In this document: positions 17,127-26,078 of the stretch, piece after piece
How the letters are laid out: each line of letters opens with the position of its first letter
Position numbering within the stretch: position 1 is the stretch's first letter
NCBI RefSeq assembly: GCF_025971945.1
Contig: NZ_JAPDHW010000006.1
Location: 223,272 to 287,271, forward strand
Source: Chryseobacterium kimseyorum
Lineage (GTDB): Bacteria; Bacteroidota; Bacteroidia; Flavobacteriales; Weeksellaceae
DNA: 64,000 bases
Direction: 5' to 3'
The notes under the pieces: generated by a model
Told to the model about the DNA's origin: nothing
Databases searched by the model: none
The model's input: only the letters and a program-made list of their open reading frames with translations
Program-made: the position numbers and the translations under genes

Positions 17127-17174
17127 CACCATTTATAATTCGTAGTATTTCATTTACGATTCGTAATGAATTGG
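17127..17174. promoter_or_regulatory. regulatory module copy 3 (best conserved)
   Basis: ATTCGTAG at 17138-17145 and ATTCGTAA at 17159-17166, exactly 21 bases apart, each preceded by TTTA(T/C), and followed by GAATTGGGAG. It lies between a leftward -7 element and the rightward gene start at 17200, so one bound regulator could serve both directions. Confidence 0.55.
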
Positions 17175-17199
17175 GAGATTTTTTCTTAATATATTACTT

Positions 17200-17795
17200 A
17201 TGAAAAAACATTTAAGAAAAATTTTAATCTTCACACCTTATTTTTAATTCTCTTTCTCATTGGGATTTTGTTTCTCGGTTTGGGTGGTTTTGTCAACTTT
17301 GGTCGTCATTATAGAAGTTCCCTTGGAAAAATCAATTTCAATTTTTTATTAATGGCGATTCCTTTTATTTTGCCCTATTTTGTCTATTCGGTTAGAGAAA
17401 GATTTTTCAGAAAAACCGAAAAAGAAATCTTTGTAGAACATTCAAAACAAAATAATGAAACCCTTTTTGAAGGAGAAAAACTAGAATTGATTTTCAAAAA
17501 ATGCATTGTTTCAATGAGAGAGATAAAAGGCGAGCCCAACGCTTTTTCTGGTTTAATGGATGATTTGATGATTGACAGAATACAATTATCTGAAGCGCAT
17601 CCAGATTTTTACACAATTGCAAATATAAAATACCACATCAACGGGCGAAATTATTTTAAAGAAATACTATTTCCATTTACGCTAAAAAATACAGAAATTT
17701 TCCTGAAAATGAATCCGTCAACGCATTTGTATTACCAGAAAGAAAACCCCGAAAATGCCAAAGTATATTTGCATTTTTTGAATGATTATCTGTAA
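17200..17795 (+). pseudogene. membrane protein, frameshifted in a start-proximal A tract
   Basis: From ATG 17200 the frame closes after 15 codons, while a long open frame continues to 17795 without any ATG near its 5' end. Adding one A to the six-A run after the ATG (17203-17208) would join them: MKKTFKKN, then a first membrane helix (LFLILFLIGILFLG), a second helix near residue 50, and a soluble C-terminal domain of about 120 residues; total about 198 residues. Without a frameshift only a TTG at 17268 is available. Length variation of the tract could be a sequencing error, a mutation, or on/off switching. It is governed by module copy 3. Function unknown. Confidence 0.6.
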
Positions 17796-17916
17796 AATAC
17801 AAGTCTTTCCAAGGTTTAATCTATAACAGACCTTCTGAAAATAGAGATTGAAAAGAATGAATTTCTAGATAAACAAATCTTAAAAAAGATATTCCTTCTA
17901 TATTTCTGAAAAAGAC

Positions 17917-17924
17917 TATTTTTG
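17917..17924 (+). promoter_or_regulatory. -7 element (TATTTTTG)
   Basis: Perfect TAnnTTTG, 56 bases before the ATG at 17981; likely promoter of the small membrane gene upstream of atpB. Confidence 0.6.
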
Positions 17925-17980
17925 CAAAAAACAAAAAATGACTTCGTTTTTTAAGTGAAAAGACGAAATAAAATCCGCAC

Positions 17981-18352
17981 ATGAAATCTAATCCAAACAT
18001 TCTTATTGTTGTATTTTTCTTTTTAACATTTCTGATTCATTTTTCTTTGTGGAAATTTGTTTTTCATCTTGACGAAATCATTATCATCAAATTTTATCTT
18101 TTCCTGAGTGTAATGTTTATGATGATGATTACGATCATTATATTAATTAATAGAGTAGTACCTCAATTTTTAGGTCTGTCAGTTGTAGGTTTGGTACTTC
18201 TAAAATTTGCTTTAATGTATTTAATCCGTAAAAAACTCAATTTTGAGGTTATTCCTGGATATAAATTTCATTTTATAATTCCGTATTTTGTCTTGACGAC
18301 GCTGTTGACTTATTATGCGATCACGCTGATTAATCATGACAAAAAACAGTAA
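17981..18352 (+). CDS. small membrane protein upstream of atpB (AtpI-like position)
   Basis: Membrane protein of 123 residues with four hydrophobic helices (about 5-25, 34-56, 60-78 and 93-114). No sequence motif fixes its family, but a small multi-helix gene directly before atpB is the usual place of AtpI-type ATP synthase assembly proteins, so that role is inferred from position. It has its own -7 element; a second promoter in the 59-base gap drives atpB. Confidence 0.65.
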   Translation: MKSNPNILIVVFFFLTFLIHFSLWKFVFHLDEIIIIKFYLFLSVMFMMMITIIILINRVVPQFLGLSVVGLVLLKFALMYLIRKKLNFEVIPGYKFHFIIPYFVLTTLLTYYAITLINHDKKQ

Positions 18353-18361
18353 AAATATTTA

Positions 18362-18390
18362 TTGAAACTAGAAAAAATATTCTATTTTTG
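18362..18390 (+). promoter_or_regulatory. promoter of the ATP synthase operon
   Basis: TTG at 18362-18364 and perfect -7 TATTTTTG at 18383-18390 with an 18-base spacer; 21 bases before the atpB ATG. A longer reading of AtpB starting at 18388 would overlap the -7 box and is rejected. Confidence 0.7.
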
Positions 18391-18411
18391 CACAACGAAA
18401 AAAACCTATCA

Positions 18412-19503
18412 ATGTTAAAGAAATTTGCAGTTTTATTCTACAGTATTTTTATGTTAAGTCTTGTGTCTGCACAGCATGGTGAGGCTACTGCTGTAGCTGC
18501 TCCAGAAAAAGAGCTTTCAGAAAAAGATAAAGTTACTAAAGAAAACAAAGAGTTTATCGATCATCACTTGTTAGATGCTCACGATTTTACATTGATGGTA
18601 GATAAAGAAGGTCACCACATTGGTTTTCCTCTTCCTGTTATCTTTTATGATAATGGAATTCATTCTTTCATGAGTAACAGAGAAGGTTTCATGCACGGTG
18701 ATGTGATAGAGAGCAATGGTTCTTACTATAAACTTCACCATGAAAAAATCTATAAGACAGATGCAGCTGGAACTTTAACTGACGATGGTCACGGTCACCC
18801 AACGAACAAGAAGCCTCTTGATTTGTCAATTACAAAAAGTGTATTGATTATTTTAATTGTTGCTATTTTTATGTTGGTGCTTTTCACTGGTATGGCTAGA
18901 TCTTATAAGAAGTCTGTTGTTCCTACAGGTGCAACAAGATTTTTGGAGCCATTGGTGATTTTTGTTAGAGATGAAATTGCTTTGCCGAATATAGGTCACA
19001 AGTACAAAAGATTTATGGGATATCTTTTAACGGTATTCTTCTTTATATTATTTTTAAACGTATTAGGTTTAATGCCTTTCGGAATCAATGTTACAGGTAA
19101 TATTACCATGACATTCTTCTTAGCAATCTTTACGTATTTAATCACAACATTTTCAGCAAACAAAGATTACTGGAAACACATCTTCTGGATGCCGGGAGTT
19201 CCTGTGCCAATGAAGTTTATTATGTTGCCAATCGAATTATTAGGTACCATCACTAAGCCTTTTGCATTGATGATTCGTCTTTTTGCTAACATGACAGCAG
19301 GACACATCGTTGTGATGACATTGATAGGTTCAATTTATATTTTTAATAATTGGATCGCGGGCGTTGCTTTCCCATTCTTAACTTTAGTTATTTATTTATT
19401 GGAGGTGTTGGTAGCATTTCTACAGGCATATATCTTTACAATGCTGTCAGCTTTGTTTATCGGTATGGCGGTAGAAGATCATGATCACGAGCACGCTCAC
19501 TAA
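18412..19503 (+). CDS. atpB: F0F1 ATP synthase subunit a
   Basis: Membrane subunit a of the H+-ATP synthase, 363 residues. The Bacteroidota form has an N-terminal signal-like segment ending SAQ and a long periplasmic His-rich extension before the first conserved helix at about residue 148. The essential arginine is in KPFALMIRLFANM, the equivalent of R210 in E. coli, followed by TAGHIVV. The C-terminus is the His-rich EDHDHEHAH. First gene of atpB-E-F-H-A-G; it forms the proton half-channels with the c-ring. Confidence 0.97.
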   Translation: MLKKFAVLFYSIFMLSLVSAQHGEATAVAAPEKELSEKDKVTKENKEFIDHHLLDAHDFTLMVDKEGHHIGFPLPVIFYDNGIHSFMSNREGFMHGDVIESNGSYYKLHHEKIYKTDAAGTLTDDGHGHPTNKKPLDLSITKSVLIILIVAIFMLVLFTGMARSYKKSVVPTGATRFLEPLVIFVRDEIALPNIGHKYKRFMGYLLTVFFFILFLNVLGLMPFGINVTGNITMTFFLAIFTYLITTFSANKDYWKHIFWMPGVPVPMKFIMLPIELLGTITKPFALMIRLFANMTAGHIVVMTLIGSIYIFNNWIAGVAFPFLTLVIYLLEVLVAFLQAYIFTMLSALFIGMAVEDHDHEHAH

Positions 19504-19540
19504 TCAAAATTTTAAAACAATTTTTTAAATTATATTTATT

Positions 19541-19732
19541 ATGGAAATCCCTAGAATTATTGGTGCTGGTCTTATCGTATTAGGTGTTGGTATTGGTCTT
19601 GGTAAAATCGGAGCTGCTGCTCTTGAGGCTATCGCTAGACAGCCAGAGCAGTCTGGAAAAATCCAAACAGCTATGCTTATTGCTGCTGCACTAGTTGAAG
19701 GTGTTGCTTTCGCTGCGTTATTCGCATCATAA
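19541..19732 (+). CDS. atpE: F0F1 ATP synthase subunit c
   Basis: c-ring subunit of 63 residues, two transmembrane helices joined by the polar loop ARQPE (32-36). The proton-carrying carboxylate is E53 in ALVEGVAF. The glutamine and serine/threonine ligands of Na+-type rings are absent, so H+ coupling is expected. The short length is normal for the phylum. It lies 37 bases after atpB. Confidence 0.97.
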   Translation: MEIPRIIGAGLIVLGVGIGLGKIGAAALEAIARQPEQSGKIQTAMLIAAALVEGVAFAALFAS

Positions 19733-19819
19733 GCTATTCAAACAAAAAAACATTGTTGTAGCGGTTGGCTGCAACAATGTTAATTTAAGAAAAAGTAATA
19801 ATTATTTATACATTATATA

Positions 19820-20317
19820 ATGGAATTAATTCATCAGTTCTCATCAGGATTATTTATTATCCAATCGGTTATTTTTCTTGCACTTTTATTCTTGTTAGGT
19901 AAATTTGCTTGGAAGCCAATTCTTACTTCAATTAACGACAGAGAGACTTCTATCGTTGATGCTTTGAATCAGGCTAAATTGGCTAAAAAAGAAATGGAAG
20001 ATCTTAAAGCTGATAACGAAAGAATTATTCGTGAAGCTAAAATTGAAAGAGATTCTATCCTTAAAGAAGCTAGAGAAATTAAAGAAAGAATTGTAGGTGA
20101 AGCTAAAGATCTTGCTAAAGCTGAAGGAGATAAAATGATTGAGGCTGCTAAGCAAACGATCCAAACTGAGAAAAATGCTGCAATGTCAGACATCAGAACT
20201 CAAATTGGTGCTTTGTCTGTAAATATTGCAGAATCTATCTTGCAGAAAAATTTGGAGAAAAGCGAAGCTCAGGACGAGTTGGTTCAAAATTATTTAAACA
20301 AATCTAATCTTAACTAA
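19820..20317 (+). CDS. atpF: F0F1 ATP synthase subunit b
   Basis: Peripheral-stalk subunit of 165 residues: one N-terminal membrane helix (about 8-28, with FAWKPI directly after it) then a long charged coiled coil (35-140) that binds F1 and delta. Very Lys/Glu/Ala-rich. It is two bases from atpH, implying tight translational coupling. Between atpE and atpF the 87-base spacer contains inverted CATTGTTG/CAACAATG words that may fold. Confidence 0.96.
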   Translation: MELIHQFSSGLFIIQSVIFLALLFLLGKFAWKPILTSINDRETSIVDALNQAKLAKKEMEDLKADNERIIREAKIERDSILKEAREIKERIVGEAKDLAKAEGDKMIEAAKQTIQTEKNAAMSDIRTQIGALSVNIAESILQKNLEKSEAQDELVQNYLNKSNLN

Positions 20318-20319
20318 GA

Positions 20320-20859
20320 ATGCTTACATCTAAAGTAGCTAAAAGATACGCACAAGGTTTGCTGGATTTCACAAACGAATCCGGACAGACTAATGCTGTA
20401 TTTTCTGAAATGAAAGATGTTAAGAAACTGATGTCTGAATCTGAGGATTTAAACAAATTTTTCAAGACACCTTACATCGATGCAAAAAAGAAAGAGGATG
20501 TTGCCAAAGAGATTTTCAAAAGTTTTTCACCGGTTTCTCAGAATTTGATTACTTTGGTGATCAGACAGGGGCGTGAAAATCATTTAAAAAATATCGCTCA
20601 GGAATTCATCAATAAAGTTGAAGATATCAACGGCGTACAGAGAATCACTCTTACTACAGCGACTCAGCTTTCTACAGAAAACATCGAACAGATTTTAAAA
20701 TCTACAGATTTAGTTAAGGCAGGTTCAAACTTTGACTTAAATCTTACGATCAATCCTGATATTTTAGGAGGATATATTTTAAGAGTTGGAGATCAGCAGA
20801 TCGATGCATCTGTAAAATCTAAACTTAATAATATCAAAAAAGATTTTCATTTAAATTAA
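20320..20859 (+). CDS. atpH: F0F1 ATP synthase subunit delta
   Basis: Delta (OSCP-like) subunit, 179 residues, which ties the b stalk to the top of F1. Helical N-terminal domain starting VAKRYAQGL and a C-terminal domain ending with the conserved [19 protein letters not shown] stretch, seen here as [13 protein letters not shown], and IDASVKSKL. Normal length. It follows atpF by two bases and precedes atpA by 17. Confidence 0.96.
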   Translation: MLTSKVAKRYAQGLLDFTNESGQTNAVFSEMKDVKKLMSESEDLNKFFKTPYIDAKKKEDVAKEIFKSFSPVSQNLITLVIRQGRENHLKNIAQEFINKVEDINGVQRITLTTATQLSTENIEQILKSTDLVKAGSNFDLNLTINPDILGGYILRVGDQQIDASVKSKLNNIKKDFHLN

Positions 20860-20876
20860 GAAAAAAAAACCATATA

Positions 20877-22454
20877 ATGGCAGAAATAAATCCGGCAGAA
20901 GTATCTGCGATCTTAAAACAACAGTTGGCCAACTTCGACACTCAATCAAATGTTGAGGAAGTAGGTACAGTTTTGACCATCGGTGATGGTATTGCTCGTG
21001 TTTACGGGTTAGAAAATGTACAGTACGGTGAGTTGGTAAAATTTGCTAGCGATGTAGAAGGTATCGTACTAAACTTAGAAGAAGACAACGTAGGTGTGGC
21101 TCTTTTAGGTGAAAGTAAATTGGTAAGAGAAGGAGATACAGTAAGAAGAACAAACAGAATCTCTTCTATTAAAGTAGGAGAAGGTATGCTTGGTAGAGTA
21201 GTTGATACTTTAGGTAACCCTATCGATGGTAAAGGACCTATCGCAGGTGAATTGTACGAAATGCCATTGGAAAGAAAAGCTCCAGGGGTTATCTACAGAC
21301 AGCCGGTAACTGAGCCTTTACAGACAGGTATCGTTGCTATTGACTCTATGATCCCTGTAGGAAGAGGTCAGAGAGAGTTGATCATTGGTGACAGACAGAC
21401 AGGTAAAACTACTGTTGCTATTGATACGATCATCAACCAAAGAGAATTTTTTGATGCAGGAAATCCTGTATATTGTATATATGTTGCGATCGGTCAAAAA
21501 GCGTCTACAGTAGCTCAAATTGTTAAAACTCTTTCTGATAAAGGAGCTTTGGCATATACTGTAATCGTTGCGGCTAACGCTTCAGATCCGGTTCCGATGC
21601 AGGTGTATTCTGCTATGGCTGGTGCTTCTATCGGTGAGTTCTTCAGAGACACTGGTAGACCTGCTTTGATCATTTATGATGATTTATCTAAACAGGCTGT
21701 TGCTTACCGTGAGCTTTCTCTACTATTGAGAAGACCACCGGGCCGTGAAGCTTATCCTGGAGACGTTTTCTATCTTCACTCAAGATTATTGGAAAGAGCT
21801 GCAAAAGTAATCGCTGACGATACTATTGCTAGCCAGATGAATGACTTACCAGAGTCATTGAAGCCAATCGTAAAAGGTGGTGGATCTTTAACTGCTCTTC
21901 CAATTATCGAAACTCAGGCAGGTGACGTTTCTGCATATATCCCAACCAACGTAATCTCGATTACTGACGGACAGATCTTCTTGGAGTCTGACTTGTTCAA
22001 CTCAGGGGTTCGTCCTGCGATCAACGTAGGGATCTCTGTATCTAGAGTTGGTGGTAATGCACAGATCAAATCAATGAAAAAAGTTTCTGGTACTCTTAAA
22101 TTAGACCAGGCACAATATAAAGAATTGGAAGCGTTTGCTAAATTCGGTTCTGACCTTGATGCTTCTACTTTAGCAGTTATCTCTAAGGGAGAAAGAAACG
22201 TTGAATTGTTGAAACAGCCGGTAAATTCTCCACTTCCTGTTGACAGCCAAGTAGCTATGATCTATGCAGGTACAGAGAACTTATTGAGAAATGTTCCTAT
22301 CAACAAAGTAAAAGAATTCCAGATCGAGTATATCTCTTTCCTAAGATCTAAGCACCCTGAAACTATGGCTGCAATTAAAGCTGGGAAAATCGATAACGAT
22401 ATCACAGGTGTTCTTAAGCAGGCTGCTAATGATTTAGCTTCAAAATATAACTAA
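20877..22454 (+). CDS. atpA: F0F1 ATP synthase subunit alpha
   Basis: Non-catalytic alpha subunit of F1, 525 residues. Walker A GDRQTGKT lies near residues 170-177, the alpha signature [22 protein letters not shown] near 280-300, and the arginine finger region SVSRVGG near 380. Length and motifs are normal. Codon use is strongly biased, as expected for a highly expressed gene. A long imperfect hairpin separates it from atpG. Confidence 0.98.
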   Translation: MAEINPAEVSAILKQQLANFDTQSNVEEVGTVLTIGDGIARVYGLENVQYGELVKFASDVEGIVLNLEEDNVGVALLGESKLVREGDTVRRTNRISSIKVGEGMLGRVVDTLGNPIDGKGPIAGELYEMPLERKAPGVIYRQPVTEPLQTGIVAIDSMIPVGRGQRELIIGDRQTGKTTVAIDTIINQREFFDAGNPVYCIYVAIGQKASTVAQIVKTLSDKGALAYTVIVAANASDPVPMQVYSAMAGASIGEFFRDTGRPALIIYDDLSKQAVAYRELSLLLRRPPGREAYPGDVFYLHSRLLERAAKVIADDTIASQMNDLPESLKPIVKGGGSLTALPIIETQAGDVSAYIPTNVISITDGQIFLESDLFNSGVRPAINVGISVSRVGGNAQIKSMKKVSGTLKLDQAQYKELEAFAKFGSDLDASTLAVISKGERNVELLKQPVNSPLPVDSQVAMIYAGTENLLRNVPINKVKEFQIEYISFLRSKHPETMAAIKAGKIDNDITGVLKQAANDLASKYN

Positions 22455-22456
22455 AA

Positions 22457-22532
22457 TTAGTTGATGATTGTTGGTTGATAGTTGACAGAATTTTCTAAAA
22501 CTAGCAACCAACAACCGACAACCAACAACTAA
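22457..22532 (+). repeat. long imperfect hairpin between atpA and atpG
   Basis: Arms 22457-22484 and 22505-22532, 28 bases each with 23 complementary positions, made of GTTG words opposite CAAC words. It has no T run, so it is not an intrinsic terminator; as RNA it could shield or process the atpA-atpG junction. Word-like spacer repeats of this kind occur elsewhere in the window. Confidence 0.6.
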
Positions 22533-22538
22533 CCCAAT

Positions 22539-23408
22539 ATGGCAAACTTAAAAGAAATACGAGGAAGAATCAGTTCAATTTCATCTACGATGCAAATCAC
22601 ACGTGCTATGAAAATGGTTTCGGCAGCGAAACTAAAGAAAGCACAGGATGCCATCGTAATGTTGAGACCGTATTCTGAAAAATTGCAGGAGATCATCCAG
22701 AATGTAAATTCTAGCTCAGATCCTGATCAGGTTTCTATTTATGCTCAAAAAAGAGAGGTTAAAAAAGTACTTTTCATCGCTGTTACTTCAAACAGAGGTT
22801 TGGCTGGTGCATTTAACTCAAATATTGTGAAAGAACTGAATATTCAGTTTCAGAATAATTCTCAGTACGAAATTGAAGTTCTTACCATTGGTAAAAAAGC
22901 TTATGATGCGGTAAGAAGAAGCCGTACAGTGTTTTCTAATGAGAGCAGTGTTTTTGATAAGTTAAGTTTTGATGTAGTTTCAAACGTTACCGAAACGGTA
23001 ATGAGCAACTATAGAGAAGGTAAATTTGACGAAGTGTATGTAATTTACAATAAATTCGTGAATGCTGCCACTCAGGAAGTAATTACTGAAAAAGTTCTTC
23101 CCATCTCTATGTCAGAAGTTGATGTTAAAGAAACTCAGGTAGAAACAGATTATATTTTCGAGCCAAATAAAGCAGAGATTTTAGATAATTTGATTCCTAA
23201 ATCTATCAAAACTCAGGTTTTCAAAGCAGTGTTAGACTCAGTAGCTTCAGAGCACGGTGCCAGAATGACAGCGATGCATAAAGCAACAGACAATGCACAG
23301 GAGTTGAAGAATGACTTGGTTATCTTCTACAACAAAGCAAGACAGGCAGCAATTACAAACGAAATCTTAGAGATCGTTTCAGGAGCAGAAGCTTTGAAAA
23401 ATTCTTAA
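22539..23408 (+). CDS. atpG: F0F1 ATP synthase subunit gamma
   Basis: Central rotor shaft of F1, 289 residues. N-terminal coiled coil starts NLKEIRGRI and has TMQITRAMKMV; the C-terminal helix carries SEHGARMTAMHKATDNA and ends EIVSGAEAL. Normal length. It closes the operon with a terminator 25 bases beyond; atpD and atpC (beta, epsilon) are absent here, as usual in Bacteroidota where they form a separate operon. Confidence 0.97.
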   Translation: MANLKEIRGRISSISSTMQITRAMKMVSAAKLKKAQDAIVMLRPYSEKLQEIIQNVNSSSDPDQVSIYAQKREVKKVLFIAVTSNRGLAGAFNSNIVKELNIQFQNNSQYEIEVLTIGKKAYDAVRRSRTVFSNESSVFDKLSFDVVSNVTETVMSNYREGKFDEVYVIYNKFVNAATQEVITEKVLPISMSEVDVKETQVETDYIFEPNKAEILDNLIPKSIKTQVFKAVLDSVASEHGARMTAMHKATDNAQELKNDLVIFYNKARQAAITNEILEIVSGAEALKNS

Positions 23409-23431
23409 GAATTTATTCAAAAAAAATATTA

Positions 23432-23458
23432 GAGCATCGGTTTTTCCGGTGCTTTTTT
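23432..23458 (+). terminator. Rho-independent terminator of the atp operon
   Basis: Eight-base arms 23433-23440 and 23446-23453 with one wobble and a T run. The stretch from 23459 to 23604 is noncoding, with short repeated words and no recognised feature. Confidence 0.8.
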
Positions 23459-23604
23459 CGTTAAGTCGCTCTGTTAAATGATGAATGGCAGATGATTGAT
23501 GTCTGATTAGTGTCTTATTTGCAAATGATTTTATTTAAAACTGAGAACCCAAATTACAAAACTATACTGTCAATCAACCAGCATAAAATATCCAGTAACC
23601 AACC

Positions 23605-23638
23605 TTTGTCACAATTCAATATATTTTGTATATCTTTG
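23605..23638 (+). promoter_or_regulatory. promoter of the CNNM/CorC gene
   Basis: Bacteroidota promoter with -33 TTTG (23605-23608), a 22-base spacer and -7 TATCTTTG (23631-23638); 22 bases before the ATG at 23661. Confidence 0.7.
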
Positions 23639-23660
23639 TACAATAAATTATAATTTCTAA

Positions 23661-25022
23661 ATGGACTCTGACATAGTCAGGCTTTTACTAGCCTTATTTC
23701 TTGTTTTATTAAATGGCTTTTTCGTAGCCGCTGAATTTTCAATTGTTAAAGTTCGTTATTCTCAAATTCAGCTGAAAGCTGCCGAAGGCGATTCGATGGC
23801 TAAGCAGGCTGAGCACATTATCAAACATCTTGATGAATACCTCTCTGCGACGCAGTTGGGGATTACATTAGCTTCCCTTGCTTTAGGTTGGGTAGGAGAA
23901 AGTGCAATGCACCACGTGATTGATAATCTGTTTCATTCTTTAAACATTAATTTCAGCGAATCGACGGTAACTACAATTTCACTAGTGATCAGTTTCCTGA
24001 TTATTACGGTAATGCACATCGTTTTCGGTGAATTGATTCCTAAATCGATCGCAATCAGAAAGGCAGAAGCGACTACAATGGCAACCGCGGTTCCGTTGAG
24101 AGTTTTTTATACGGTTTTCAAACCATTTATCTGGTTGATGAACCTCATGTCAAACGGAGTTTTAAGATTGATGAAAATTCATCCGGCATCTGAGCAGGAA
24201 ATTCACTCGACAGAAGAACTTCAGCTTTTGGTTAAACAAAGCGCTGACAGCGGAGAAATTGAAGAAGAAAACTACGAGATCATAAAAAATGCATTTGATT
24301 TTACAGACCACTCTGCAAAACAAATCATGGTTCCGAGACAGAATATTACGTCAATCGATTTTGCGGATGATTTAAATGAAATCATTACGAAAATCATGGA
24401 CAGTGGATATTCCAGAATTCCGGTTTATGAAAATTCAATTGATAATATCATTGGAGTATTTTACACAAAAGAAATCATCAGAGAATTCGTTAAGAGAAAA
24501 GGAGTTTTGAGTCATGAGGATCTGAGCGAATTAATGCGTGAGTCGTTCTTTGTGGTTGGAAGCAAGAAAATTTCAGATTTATTGAAAATTTTCCAGCAGA
24601 AAAAGCAGCATTTAGCAATTGTAATTGATGAATTCGGTGGAACTGAAGGAATCATTACGTTAGAAGATATTTTGGAAGAACTGGTAGGTGAAATTCAGGA
24701 TGAAGAAGATGATGAAGAAAAATTGGTTGATAAAGTCGGTCCCAACACTTTTTGGGTAAAAGCTACGCAGCCTTTAGATGAAATCAATGAATCTTTACCT
24801 AAAAAATTAACCGTTTCAGAAGAAAGTGAGTACAATACTTTGGCTGGATTTATCCTACATGCCTTAGAAGATATCCCTGAAGAAAATCAGGAATTCGACT
24901 TAGAAAATTATCATTTCAAAATCTTAAAAATGAATAACAAGAGCGTTGAAATGGTAGAATTGATTTATAATGAACCTAGCAATATCGTAGATGATATTAT
25001 AGACAAATTAGGAGAAGATTAA
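23661..25022 (+). CDS. CNNM/CorC-family transporter with CBS pair
   Basis: Inner-membrane protein of 453 residues, family often annotated as hemolysin or CorC/TlyC. A DUF21 (CNNM) membrane domain spans about 1-190 with LNGFFVAAEFSIVKVR at the start and FGELIPKSIA near 130. A CBS pair (about 215-330) begins after IMVPR and contains YSRIPVYE, and a CorC/HlyC C-terminal domain follows (about 355-440). By family the domain set is linked to Mg2+ or Co2+ efflux; the substrate is not determined here. It precedes clpS by 13 bases, so cotranscription is likely. Confidence 0.92.
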   Translation: MDSDIVRLLLALFLVLLNGFFVAAEFSIVKVRYSQIQLKAAEGDSMAKQAEHIIKHLDEYLSATQLGITLASLALGWVGESAMHHVIDNLFHSLNINFSESTVTTISLVISFLIITVMHIVFGELIPKSIAIRKAEATTMATAVPLRVFYTVFKPFIWLMNLMSNGVLRLMKIHPASEQEIHSTEELQLLVKQSADSGEIEEENYEIIKNAFDFTDHSAKQIMVPRQNITSIDFADDLNEIITKIMDSGYSRIPVYENSIDNIIGVFYTKEIIREFVKRKGVLSHEDLSELMRESFFVVGSKKISDLLKIFQQKKQHLAIVIDEFGGTEGIITLEDILEELVGEIQDEEDDEEKLVDKVGPNTFWVKATQPLDEINESLPKKLTVSEESEYNTLAGFILHALEDIPEENQEFDLENYHFKILKMNNKSVEMVELIYNEPSNIVDDIIDKLGED

Positions 25023-25035
25023 AATTTTTTAAACA

Positions 25036-25341
25036 ATGATTTTTTATAATAGCATAAAAGATTACGAAAATCCGAAACGTCAGTACGAAGAAGAAGTTCT
25101 GGTTTTGGATGAAACTGATGAAGTTTACAAATTGATTTTGCATAATGATGATATTCATACATTTGATGATGTTATCGAAGCTTTGATAGAGATTTGTAAG
25201 CACGACATAATACAGGCCGAACAGTGTACAATGCTCGTACATTACAAAGGTAAATGCACAGTAAAAACTGGTTCCATGGATGTTTTGAAACCCATGCATG
25301 AAAAATTAATTGGAAGAAGCTTAACAAGCGAAATCGTATAA
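25036..25341 (+). CDS. clpS: ATP-dependent Clp protease adaptor ClpS
   Basis: Adaptor of 101 residues that presents N-degron substrates to ClpA/ClpC. The core has YKLILHNDDIHTFDDVI (about 32-48), the conserved HNDD pocket region, and the C-terminal helices with CTMLVHYKGKC. The acidic N-terminal extension is typical. Directly follows the CNNM gene and is closed by a strong terminator. Confidence 0.93.
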   Translation: MIFYNSIKDYENPKRQYEEEVLVLDETDEVYKLILHNDDIHTFDDVIEALIEICKHDIIQAEQCTMLVHYKGKCTVKTGSMDVLKPMHEKLIGRSLTSEIV

Positions 25342-25344
25342 AAT

Positions 25345-25376
25345 AAACTCCGGCAATCACCGGAGTTTATTATTTT
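25345..25376 (+). terminator. Rho-independent terminator
   Basis: Perfect nine-base arms 25345-25353 and 25360-25368 followed by a T-rich stretch. Confidence 0.85.
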
Positions 25377-25436
25377 GAAATTCCATGATTTGAATGAATA
25401 TTTTAATCTTTCAATTCTTAAATCTTTTAATTGTTT

Positions 25437-25444
25437 TATATTTG
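25437..25444 (+). promoter_or_regulatory. -7 element (TATATTTG) of udk
   Basis: Perfect TAnnTTTG, 16 bases before the ATG at 25461. It decides the start: an earlier in-frame TTG at 25431 lies upstream of this element. Confidence 0.65.
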
Positions 25445-25460
25445 TACAAACTATATTAGA

Positions 25461-26075
25461 ATGCTTGTAATAGGAATTGCGGGAGGAACAGGATCCGGCA
25501 AAACTACAGTTGTTGATAAAATCATTCAGCAGCTTGATATTGAAGGGATGAATATTTTGTCTCAGGATAATTATTATCACGATAATCACAATCTTACACT
25601 GACAGAAAGAGAAGCGTTAAACTACGATCACCCCAAGTCGATAGATTTTGAACTGATGCTTAAACATGTAAAAGCATTGAAGAATAACGAATCTATCGAG
25701 CAACCTGTTTACAGTTTTGTGACGCATTCCAGAACGGGCGATCACGTTACTGTTGAACCGAAAAATGTTTTGGTTGTAGAAGGAATTTTGGTTTTGACAA
25801 ATAAAGAATTGCTGAAAGAATTTGATTTAAAAGTCTTTGTACACGCAGATTCAGACGAAAGACTAATCAGAAGGATCAGGAGAGATACACAGGAAAGAGG
25901 AAGAGATCTAAACGAGGTTTTACACCGTTACCAGACTACTTTGAAGCCGATGCATCAGGAGTTTATAGAACCGTCTAAAAACGATGCCGATCTGATAATT
26001 CCCAATATGAAGCAGAATTCTGTAGCGATAGACTTTCTAACAACGGTGATTAAGAATTCATTGAGAAAACACTAA
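25461..26075 (+). CDS. udk: uridine kinase
   Basis: Uridine/cytidine kinase of 204 residues (UMP/CMP salvage, cytoplasmic). P-loop GIAGGTGSGKTT at residues 4-15, the SQDNYYHD acceptor-site segment at about 35-42, NYDHPKSIDFE near 57, and RRIRRDTQERGRDL lid near 140. Start fixed by the promoter. It is followed after three bases by the DivIC-like gene, so translation is coupled. Confidence 0.95.
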   Translation: MLVIGIAGGTGSGKTTVVDKIIQQLDIEGMNILSQDNYYHDNHNLTLTEREALNYDHPKSIDFELMLKHVKALKNNESIEQPVYSFVTHSRTGDHVTVEPKNVLVVEGILVLTNKELLKEFDLKVFVHADSDERLIRRIRRDTQERGRDLNEVLHRYQTTLKPMHQEFIEPSKNDADLIIPNMKQNSVAIDFLTTVIKNSLRKH

Positions 26076-26078
26076 AAA

